In this document: piece by piece, positions 1-6,444 of the stretch
How positions within the stretch are numbered: the stretch's first letter is position 1
Layout of the letters: every line of letters starts with the position of its first letter
Origin: an uncultured Pseudomonadota bacterium
GTDB taxonomy: Bacteria > Pseudomonadota > Gammaproteobacteria > Methylococcales > Methylomonadaceae
Assembly (NCBI GenBank): GCA_903904275.1
Contig: CAIVBX010000276.1
Span: 1-8,487 of the forward strand
Direction: 5' to 3'
DNA length: 8,487 nt
Program-made: the position numbers and the translations under genes
Notes under the pieces: model-generated
Database searches by the model: none
Told to the model about the DNA's origin: nothing
The model's input: the letters and a program-made list of their open reading frames with translations, nothing else

Positions 1-14
1 AAAATTTTTTTCAT
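1..14 (-). CDS. possible start of a further minus-strand gene, cut by the window edge
   Basis: Reading leftward, an ATG at 14-12 is followed by AAA AAA ATT, giving Met-Lys-Lys-Ile, the usual opening of an exported or membrane protein. It begins 9 nt after the stop of the PhnD-like gene, with a weak purine stretch (AAAAAGA) just upstream, so it could be the next gene of the same operon. Only four complete codons are visible, so nothing can be said about the product. This is a positional inference and could be chance in an AT-rich stretch. Confidence 0.3.
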
Positions 15-23
15 GTGTCTTTT

Positions 24-980
24 TTAATTTAAGGGACGAACAATTGTGTTGAAATGATTGATAAATGCTTCAACAGGTTTATAAGTTTCGTCATTCGCGG
101 CTTCAAAATTTGAAATAGGAATCGTTGCTAAGATATTTTTTCCTTCACTTGTATCGGCTAAATGTAACAAAACATCTGTAATTTTTTTAATTATTTCTGT
201 TGGCATATCATTACGCGCCACCCAGCTATTATTGATAAGTGATTCAGTTTGCCACTTTACTTCTAATTGTTGTGCGAGTTCGGGGTCATTTTTAATAAAA
301 GCTTTCCACGGAAGTGTCCACGTTGCACCTGCGGCAACTTTTCTATTTAATACATTCATAATTGATGATTCTTGAGAACCAACATAAATGTTTTCAATAT
401 CTGTGTTAATGTTCAAACCATGCGTTTGTAAATAGTATTGTGGCATCAATGTGCCAGCTAAAGCAGTAGGCGCAGGATAAGCAACGACTTTCCCTTTTAA
501 ATCGGAAATATGCTTAATTCCCGTATCGACACGAACTAAAATAATACCTCGAAAACTTTCATCATCGCCCATTTTGGCAAACACATGATAACCGTGTTTT
601 AGCGCGTTAATGGTTTGAAAAGGATTTGGCATCGCAAAATCGAATTTTCCAGCATAAAGTTTTTTGTCGAATTCCTCATAATTTTTCGAGGCTTCTAAAA
701 CAAATTTAACGTTTGGAATGTTTGCATTAAATAAATCGACAAGTGGCGCGTAGACTTCAAACAAGCGTTTGGGATTATGTAATGGATGAATCCCCACTTT
801 ATAAATTGTGATGTTGAAAGGACTGGTTTTAGAAAAATCGGGTTCGTATAACGTTGTAGATAATCCTAAAAGTTTATCTAACCATATTGTTGATGACTGA
901 GGTGTTGTATCAGCAATTGCAAATTCACAGCAAATCAATCCTAAAATAAAACATTGCAATAATCGAAAAAATAAACACAT
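24..980 (-). CDS. PhnD-like phosphate/phosphite/phosphonate-type periplasmic substrate-binding protein
   Basis: The 318-residue protein has an N-terminal signal peptide (hydrophobic residues 3-19, likely cut after Ala-Ile-Ala at 23), so it should act in the periplasm. Residues about 57-300 fit the PhnD-type family of solute-binding proteins: a first strand with VGIHPLHNP, an N-lobe with FDFAMPNPFQ (the 'd.a...p' ligand-cleft region), then HISDLKGKVVAYPAP, the hinge strand typical of these proteins. The start at ATG 980 is preceded by AAGAG about 9 nt upstream. No ABC permease or ATPase lies beside it, so it is an orphan here. Orphan members often deliver ligand to a sensor kinase or cyclase rather than a transporter, and the possible gene beginning at 14 could be such a partner. 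The fold is confident; the ligand (phosphonate, phosphite, phosphate or something else) cannot be read from sequence. Cys17-Cys18 in the leader do not form a lipobox, because Ile precedes the first Cys. Confidence 0.85.
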   Translation of the reverse strand: MCLFFRLLQCFILGLICCEFAIADTTPQSSTIWLDKLLGLSTTLYEPDFSKTSPFNITIYKVGIHPLHNPKRLFEVYAPLVDLFNANIPNVKFVLEASKNYEEFDKKLYAGKFDFAMPNPFQTINALKHGYHVFAKMGDDESFRGIILVRVDTGIKHISDLKGKVVAYPAPTALAGTLMPQYYLQTHGLNINTDIENIYVGSQESSIMNVLNRKVAAGATWTLPWKAFIKNDPELAQQLEVKWQTESLINNSWVARNDMPTEIIKKITDVLLHLADTSEGKNILATIPISNFEAANDETYKPVEAFINHFNTIVRPLN

Positions 981-1011
981 GATGAATTCTCTTGAAATTC
1001 TAACTTCTTAT

Positions 1012-1032
1012 GGTGATTTTAGCGTAATCACC
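1012..1032. promoter_or_regulatory. perfect inverted repeat in the divergent phnD-like/anmK promoter region
   Basis: Arms GGTGATT (1012-1018) and AATCACC (1026-1032) are exact reverse complements around a 7-nt centre. The repeat lies midway between the divergently transcribed PhnD-like gene and anmK. On the minus strand, TAAAAT at 1021-1016 resembles a -10 box, with TTATTG at 1043-1038 as a weak -35 at 16-bp spacing, so the repeat would cover the -10 and spacer of the PhnD-gene promoter. That arrangement suits a repressor operator; a hairpin in the anmK leader is the alternative. The symmetry is seen directly; the promoter and regulator are inferred. Confidence 0.4.
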
Positions 1033-1060
1033 GCAAACAATAACCTTTTTTGATTTGAAA

Positions 1061-2173
1061 ATGCCCTCACCTGAACTTTATATTGGCTTAATGTCTGGCA
1101 CAAGCATCGATGGAATTGATGCTGCGTTGGTCGATTTAAGTTGTGACAATGTGAAACTCATTGCGTTTGAATACTTGCCTTTTTCCTTTGAAATTCAAGC
1201 CGAATTGCAACGATTAAGTTCACCTAATGCGTTAATTTCGTTGCAAGATTATGGCGAAATGGATGTGCGTTTAGGACATTGGTTTGTCCGTACCGTACAA
1301 ACATTACTGCGAAAACAAAAACTGTCTGAAGCCGATATTGTTGCGATTGGTAGTCATGGACAAACGGTTTATCACTCACCGTTAGGAGAATATCCATTTT
1401 CGTTACAAATTGGCGATCCTAATTACATTGCTCAACAAACAGGCATTACAACCGTGGCTGATTTTAGACGGCGTGATTTAGCGGCAGGTGGTCAAGGTGC
1501 GCCGCTTGTTCCCGCTTTTCATCAAGCCGTTTTTCATTGTGAAAATGAAACGCGCTGCATTGTGAATATCGGCGGCATCGCAAACATTACGGTTTTACCT
1601 GCAAATGCAAATTTACCTGTTTTAGGATTTGATACAGGAACAGGAAATGTTTTATTAAATCAATGGACTTTACGCCATTTAAACAAAAGTTTTGATAAAA
1701 ATGGCGCGTGGGCAAATTCAGGTGTGGTGAACATTGAATTAGTAAATTGTTTAAAAAAAGAGTCCTATTTTCACGCGATACCACCTAAAAGTACGGGGGT
1801 TGATTATTTTTCATTAGCGTGGCTGGAATCAAAATGTGATGTGCAAAATTATCGTCCTGAAGACGTACAAGCGAGCCTTTGTTATTTAACAGCAATTACA
1901 ATTTGCGAAGCAATTAAACAATTTGCACCTGAAACTGCGCGCATTTTAGTTTGTGGTGGCGGTGTTCACAATGCGTATTTAATGAAATTATTAAACGAAA
2001 ATGCACCTTGTGTCGTGCAATCAACAGGTGATTTTGGTTTGCATCCTGATCACGTTGAAGCGATTGCATTTGCATGGTTAGCAAAACAAACTCTGCATCA
2101 AAAAACGGGGAATTTGCAAGCAGTGACAGGTGCAGAACATTCCGTTATTTTAGGTGGCATTTATCAGCGTTAA
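1061..2173 (+). CDS. anmK: anhydro-N-acetylmuramic acid kinase AnmK
   Basis: AnmK is a cytoplasmic enzyme that opens the 1,6-anhydro ring of anhMurNAc recovered from wall turnover and phosphorylates it to MurNAc-6-phosphate, a step of peptidoglycan recycling. The 370-residue product is the usual family length and carries the full motif set: [12 protein letters not shown] (9-20, phosphate-binding), GSHGQT (97-102), [21 protein letters not shown] (134-154 region), NIGGIANIT (169-177), GFDTGTGN (189-196, whose Asp191 matches the catalytic base), PPKSTG (241-246), LVCGGGVHN (296-304) and a final TGA (356-358). A TTG two codons earlier (1055) is also in frame, but ATG 1061 is preferred because the family motif begins just after it; neither has a clear Shine-Dalgarno. 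ubiB follows closely on the same strand, so the two are probably co-transcribed. Identity is near certain. Confidence 0.97.
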   Translation: MPSPELYIGLMSGTSIDGIDAALVDLSCDNVKLIAFEYLPFSFEIQAELQRLSSPNALISLQDYGEMDVRLGHWFVRTVQTLLRKQKLSEADIVAIGSHGQTVYHSPLGEYPFSLQIGDPNYIAQQTGITTVADFRRRDLAAGGQGAPLVPAFHQAVFHCENETRCIVNIGGIANITVLPANANLPVLGFDTGTGNVLLNQWTLRHLNKSFDKNGAWANSGVVNIELVNCLKKESYFHAIPPKSTGVDYFSLAWLESKCDVQNYRPEDVQASLCYLTAITICEAIKQFAPETARILVCGGGVHNAYLMKLLNENAPCVVQSTGDFGLHPDHVEAIAFAWLAKQTLHQKTGNLQAVTGAEHSVILGGIYQR

Positions 2174-2223
2174 TGCGGATTTGCGTTACACTACTTTTTA
2201 TTTTCACCTTTTATTTTTCTAAA

Positions 2224-3771
2224 ATGCGCCTAAAAACACTTTTTCGTTTAGTTCATATTCATTGGGTTTTCATTCGTCACGGCGTAGATGAACTCGTATT
2301 ACAAACGCCGTTTATGCGTCCAATTCGATATTTAGCGATTTTATCGCCTTATGCTCGCTTTAAAAATGATGCCGATTCACGCGGCGTGCGAATTCGTAAA
2401 ACCTTAGAAGATTTAGGTGCAATTTACGTTAAATTTGGACAAGCACTTTCAACTCGAAAAGATTTATTACCTGATGACATTGCCGAAGAATTGGTAAAAC
2501 TTCAAGACCGTGTGCCACCATTTTCAAGTGATTTAGCCATTCAAATTATTGAAAAAGCGTTGGGAATGCCAATTGATAAAGCCTTTGCTGAATTTGACGC
2601 TACACCTTTAGCATCGGCTTCTGTCGCGCAAGTTCACACCGCAAAATTGCATACAGGTGAAGAAGTTGTTGTAAAAGTGTTGCGTCCAAACATTGCACCA
2701 CGCATCGTGGCAGATATTGGCTTGCTTTATGAATTAGCGAAATGGACGGAACGTTTTTGGGTAGATGGAAAGCGTTTGCATGGAACAGAAATTGTTGCTG
2801 AATTTGAAAAAACAACATTAGACGAACTCGATTTAATGCGTGAAGGGTCGAATGCAGCGAAATTACGACGAAATTTTGAAGGGTCGGAAATTTTATATGT
2901 ACCCGAAATTCATTGGGAATTCACGCGAAAAAATGTATTGGTTATGGAGCGAATTCACGGTATTCCAGTCGGTGAAATTGAACAATTAAAAGCAGCTGGT
3001 GCTGATTTTAAAACTTTAGCAGAACGGGGCGTTGAGATATTTTTCACACAAGTTTTTCGAGATAATTTTTTTCATGCTGATATGCACCCAGGTAACATTT
3101 TTGTGGAATTACCTGATAAATATATTGCGGTTGATTTTGGAATTGTAGGCAGTTTATCTGCGTCCGATCAGCGTTACTTAGCCGAAAATTTCTTGGCTTT
3201 TTTCAATCAAGATTATCGCCGTGTCGCTGAAATGCACGTTGAATCAGGTTGGGTTTCAAGTTCAGTCAGGATTGAAGAATTTGAGGCTGCAATTCGGAGT
3301 GTTTGTGAACCTATTTTTGAAAAACCGCTGAAAGACATTTCATTTGGGCAAGTTTTATTAGGTTTGTTTCAAACCGCGCGACGATTCGATATGCACGTTC
3401 AACCGCAACTCGTTTTACTTCAAAAAACGTTGCTGAATATCGAAGGTTTAGGACGGCAACTTTATCCTGATTTGGATTTATGGCAAACCGCAAAACCCTT
3501 TTTAGAATCCTGGTTTCAAGAGCGTTTAAGTCCGACAGCAAAAATTAAAAAACTGATTCGACAAATTCCTGATTTTGCCGACCAATTTCCTGAAATTCCA
3601 ACGTTACTTTATAAAGCTCTCGATAATGCTGCTCAAACTGAAAAACGGGCGGCTTTGCAACAACGTGAATTTGCGCTTTTGCGCCAACAAATTGCAAAAC
3701 AACAGCAAGGACAATTGTGGGCAATTTTGATGGGGGCATTGATGATTTGTGCAGCAATTTGGTTTCGATAA
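2224..3771 (+). CDS. ubiB: UbiB, atypical kinase/ATPase required for ubiquinone biosynthesis
   Basis: UbiB is a membrane-anchored member of the ABC1/ADCK protein kinase-like family. It is needed for coenzyme Q synthesis and has ATPase rather than classical kinase activity. The 515-residue protein shows the UbiB marks in order: KFGQ (70-73, the KxGQ motif), the Ala-rich loop [12 protein letters not shown] (129-140) replacing the Gly-rich loop, Lys151 in [11 protein letters not shown] (201-203), [10 protein letters not shown] (284-293) and DFGIVGSL (304-311). From ATG 2224, the distance from Met1 to the conserved DEL at 22-24 equals that of E. coli UbiB as I recall it, which decides the start. 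An upstream in-frame ATG at 2173 overlaps the anmK stop and would add 17 mostly hydrophobic residues. The C-terminus has a single evident membrane segment (about 498-513), where E. coli UbiB ends in two. The usual ubiE and ubiJ neighbours are absent here. Confidence 0.96.
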   Translation: MRLKTLFRLVHIHWVFIRHGVDELVLQTPFMRPIRYLAILSPYARFKNDADSRGVRIRKTLEDLGAIYVKFGQALSTRKDLLPDDIAEELVKLQDRVPPFSSDLAIQIIEKALGMPIDKAFAEFDATPLASASVAQVHTAKLHTGEEVVVKVLRPNIAPRIVADIGLLYELAKWTERFWVDGKRLHGTEIVAEFEKTTLDELDLMREGSNAAKLRRNFEGSEILYVPEIHWEFTRKNVLVMERIHGIPVGEIEQLKAAGADFKTLAERGVEIFFTQVFRDNFFHADMHPGNIFVELPDKYIAVDFGIVGSLSASDQRYLAENFLAFFNQDYRRVAEMHVESGWVSSSVRIEEFEAAIRSVCEPIFEKPLKDISFGQVLLGLFQTARRFDMHVQPQLVLLQKTLLNIEGLGRQLYPDLDLWQTAKPFLESWFQERLSPTAKIKKLIRQIPDFADQFPEIPTLLYKALDNAAQTEKRAALQQREFALLRQQIAKQQQGQLWAILMGALMICAAIWFR

Positions 3772-3792
3772 ATTATTTTAATTTTCATACCG

Positions 3793-3834
3793 AAACAACC
3801 CAACAGCTTTTAGTTGATGGGTTGTTTGTATTTT
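3793..3834. terminator. rho-independent terminator between convergent ubiB and the RTX gene
   Basis: A perfect 10-bp stem is formed by AAACAACCCA (3793-3802) and TGGGTTGTTT (3818-3827), with a 15-nt loop that can add two more inner pairs. On the plus strand it is followed by GTATTTT and further A/T, giving a U-rich tail suited to ending ubiB transcription 22 nt after its stop. On the minus strand it lies just past the RTX gene stop, but the run after the stem is less U-rich, so it probably works better for ubiB while serving both. Confidence 0.85.
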
Positions 3835-3839
3835 AAATT

Positions 3840-5480
3840 TTAAACAACGTTAAAATCTGTGTTACTTAATACGGGATGTTTAGACACGCCGATAATAGCG
3901 AATTCAACGGCTGCATTTGCACCATTACCATCAGAATCGTAGAATAATCCGCCCGTTTTGGCGTTGTAAATAATCCTATCCGAAGCATCTAAGACTTGGG
4001 TAGAAAGTTTAAAATCATCAACACTGAGAATCCCTGTTACGCCTAAATTTGTCATAACACTTTTAGCCAGTTGAATTTTATCCGTACCATGTACAAAATC
4101 TGTAATCGTATCGACATTATTTTTCCCATCTAATGCGGTATCAAATACAAAAATGTCATTCCCTGTTCCACCCGTCAATGTGTCATTTCCAAGACCACCG
4201 TCAATTGTGTCATTGCCCGCTCCTCCAGAAATTATATCGTTACCCAGACCAGCCAAAAGATTATCCGCATTCGCAGTGCCTGTTATTTTTGCAACATTTG
4301 TTATATTTAACGTGAAGTTAGTTGTAACAGAGCCACCATGTCCGTCATCTGCCGTGATACTTACAACATTGGATTTAATATCGCCAGAAGTATAAGTGGG
4401 AATTCCTGTTAATTTATTTGTAATCAACGTAAGCCATGAAGGCAGCGGCTGATTATTTAATGTTGCGGTAAGCGTGAGTGTGTCCTTATCGCTGTCCGTA
4501 AAAGTATTACTCGGAATGACATAACTAAACAGACTTCCCTCTTTAGCGGTGTGCGTAGAGATTGATTTGGCAATGGTGGGAGCGTGATTGATGTTTAACA
4601 CTGCATCAGTTGCTTGAGATAACACACTTTCTGATGTATTCAATCCATCTACATAACTCGCTTTAACACTGATTTTTTTACCCACATCTGCTTGCGTTAA
4701 AACGTAAGTATTTTGAGTTGCATTAGAAATAGCAGTGCCATCACTCAGCCATTGATAACTTATTACGCCTAAACCATCGGCATCAGCGAGAGTATTGCTC
4801 ACAGTTAATGTTTGATTTTCTGTTGATGTACCAGAAATTAAAACTGAACCCGTTGGAAGGTGATTACTTGAATTTGCTGGTTGAGTGGTGAAATCGTAGC
4901 TTGTATTAGCTAAATAACTATTTCCAGATAAATCTTTCACTGCACCTGTGTCGATAGTTACAAAATAATGCGTGTTTGCATCTAATTTGACGTTAGGCGT
5001 AATGGTTAATGTATCTTGGGCAAAAGCTAAAAGTTGATCACTCGCTGCTTTAAACGTTTCTAAAACAGTGCCTGTTGCAGAACCTTGATGAATGGTAATG
5101 TTTCCCGTTGTGCCTCGAGAAATCGTTTCATTGAATTGTAGAATGATAGGATTATTTAGTGGTGCATTTGTTGAAGCATCAGCAGGTGTGTATGAAATGA
5201 TTTTAGGAAAATAGGTGGTCAAATCAAGAGATGATTGTCCAGAATTATATTTAAGAATTTCCATGTTTTTCAACACAATATGGCTGTTAGGTGTACCACT
5301 TGCACCTGACACAGTATCGATGACTACACTTCCATCAGAATTTTGAGTAAGTTTAAAATTAGATCTTTTTAGTGTGCCGAGTCCAAGTGTATCAACACCA
5401 TCTAAACCATCTAATGTTCCAGAATAAGACGATATTAAACTCCAAGAATCGTTGCCACTTGTACCAGTAGTTGTTGCCAT
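3840..5480 (-). CDS. secreted RTX calcium-binding protein with Ig/cadherin-like domains (type I secretion substrate)
   Basis: The 546-residue protein has no N-terminal signal peptide. Residues 1-90 start with a lone RTX-like GTSGNDSW and a strand-rich segment resembling the linker modules of RTX proteins. Residues 92-198 look like a bacterial Ig-like (Big_5/SwmB type) domain, 205-295 an Ig-like domain with SYQWLSDGTAI and LTQADVGKKI, and 297-393 a cadherin/putative-Ig (He_PIG type) domain with LPSWLT and TADDGHGGS. Four calcium-binding nonapeptides follow at about 408-444 (LGNDIISGG, AGNDTIDGG, LGNDTLTGG, TGNDIFVFD). Residues 446-546 match the serralysin-type C-terminal module that carries the type I secretion signal (LFYDSDGNGANAAVEFAIIG, ending FNVV). 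No enzymatic domain is evident, so an adhesive or structural extracellular role is likely. ATG 5480 has AAAGG 8 nt upstream. It lies 50 bp after apbE on the same strand, but may have its own promoter. The ABC transporter, adaptor and outer-membrane channel it needs are not in the window. Confidence 0.88.
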   Translation of the reverse strand: MATTTGTSGNDSWSLISSYSGTLDGLDGVDTLGLGTLKRSNFKLTQNSDGSVVIDTVSGASGTPNSHIVLKNMEILKYNSGQSSLDLTTYFPKIISYTPADASTNAPLNNPIILQFNETISRGTTGNITIHQGSATGTVLETFKAASDQLLAFAQDTLTITPNVKLDANTHYFVTIDTGAVKDLSGNSYLANTSYDFTTQPANSSNHLPTGSVLISGTSTENQTLTVSNTLADADGLGVISYQWLSDGTAISNATQNTYVLTQADVGKKISVKASYVDGLNTSESVLSQATDAVLNINHAPTIAKSISTHTAKEGSLFSYVIPSNTFTDSDKDTLTLTATLNNQPLPSWLTLITNKLTGIPTYTSGDIKSNVVSITADDGHGGSVTTNFTLNITNVAKITGTANADNLLAGLGNDIISGGAGNDTIDGGLGNDTLTGGTGNDIFVFDTALDGKNNVDTITDFVHGTDKIQLAKSVMTNLGVTGILSVDDFKLSTQVLDASDRIIYNAKTGGLFYDSDGNGANAAVEFAIIGVSKHPVLSNTDFNVV

Positions 5481-5530
5481 GTTTATGCCTTTAAAGTTTA
5501 GAAATTTATTTAGATGTATTGCGTTGTTTT

Positions 5531-6436
5531 TTAGAGATTCCCACCAACTAAACCATTAACATCAATCCATTGATATGGAAGACCGAGTAAATCAAGCCAT
5601 TCTTCGCCTTCTTTTTCTTTAAGCATGGCAATCGTTGAAGCACTACCAGCGAGAACACAAAAATCACTAATAACTGTAATTGACGCGAAATGTTGAACTG
5701 GAAATCCCGTTTTTGGATTAAGAATATGTCCATAACGTTTACCAGCAATATCAATACACCGTTCGTAATCGCCACTGCTTGCCATCGCGCCTGTAGTCAG
5801 TTGAACCACACTGGAAACGTCATTTTTATTTCTAGGGTCACGAATGCCGATATTCCAAGGCGATGAATCAGGATGACCACCAATGATTTTTATATCACCA
5901 CCTAAATTGATAATTCCATGTTTGATGCCCATTGCTGCACACATTGCACCAGCACGATCTGCCGCGTATTCTTTAACGATACCGCCAAAATCTAATTCCA
6001 TTCCTGCAATTGAAAAACGTAATATCGGAGATTTCCACTGGACTTTTTCCCAACCAATAAACGTTAAAAGTGCGTTAATTTCGTCTTGTTTAGGCAAGGA
6101 TGGTTTTGTGGCATTGAATTTCCAAAGTTGTCGCAGCGCACCAGAAGTAATATCGAAAAGTCCATCACTTTGTTCATAGCAAGTAACTGCGTAATTCAGT
6201 AAATGCGCTGTTTCAGCATCAACTTCAATGGCTTCTCCTTTTGCGGCACAACGATTGATTTCAGATAAAAAACTTTCATCACGATAACGCGAATACTTTT
6301 TTTCTAAACGTACCATCTCGTGAATCACATTTTGTGCAACGTTTTGAAAATGTGAATTGTCCGTTGTATAAATCTGCAATTCACACGGCGAACCCATAGA
6401 GGTAAATTCACAGGCAAATAAATGAAGCTTCTTCAA
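5531..6436 (-). CDS. ApbE-family FAD:protein FMN transferase, signal-less variant
   Basis: ApbE enzymes take FMN from FAD and attach it to a Ser/Thr of a target protein, using Mg2+. This 301-residue protein keeps most of the fold: TSMGSPCELQIY (12-23), YSRYRDESFLSEIN (48-61), SDGLFDITSG (90-99), DFGGIVKEYAADRA (149-162), INLGGDI (176-182), SSGDYER (220-226), HILNPKTGFPV (237-247) and AGSAST (263-268). Two points are odd. The conserved domain begins almost at residue 10 with no signal peptide or lipobox, whereas most gammaproteobacterial ApbEs are exported. Gly264 stands where the Mg2+-binding Asp of 'ADAxxT' is usual, although Thr268 is kept. The start is TTG at 6436: AGGA (6446-6443), overlapping the DUF3570 stop, sits 6 nt before it, and the later ATG at 6397 would remove the first strand and has no such site. 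It follows the DUF3570 gene by 8 nt, so the two are translationally coupled. Confidence 0.88.
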   Translation of the reverse strand: MKKLHLFACEFTSMGSPCELQIYTTDNSHFQNVAQNVIHEMVRLEKKYSRYRDESFLSEINRCAAKGEAIEVDAETAHLLNYAVTCYEQSDGLFDITSGALRQLWKFNATKPSLPKQDEINALLTFIGWEKVQWKSPILRFSIAGMELDFGGIVKEYAADRAGAMCAAMGIKHGIINLGGDIKIIGGHPDSSPWNIGIRDPRNKNDVSSVVQLTTGAMASSGDYERCIDIAGKRYGHILNPKTGFPVQHFASITVISDFCVLAGSASTIAMLKEKEGEEWLDLLGLPYQWIDVNGLVGGNL

Positions 6437-6444
6437 ACTTTGTC

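Noticed and set aside
918..980. Lipobox in the PhnD-like leader (Leu-Ile-Cys-Cys)
   Set aside because: Ile before the first Cys does not fit the small residue required, and a normal signal-peptidase site (Ala-Ile-Ala) follows.
1055..1060. TTG start two codons before the anmK ATG
   Set aside because: No better ribosome binding site, and the ATG at 1061 is the more common start and fits the family length.
2074..2223. Long open extension of ubiB into anmK
   Set aside because: It is only an open frame overlapping the conserved end of anmK. UbiB homology begins at 2224.
4133..4395. Plus-strand Pro-rich open frames inside the RTX gene
   Set aside because: They are antisense shadows of the Gly/Asp-rich calcium repeats and the adjoining domain, with no independent gene features.
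5883..6179. Plus-strand 98-residue open frame opposite apbE
   Set aside because: Shadow of a conserved gene; the composition shows no domain or start signal of its own.
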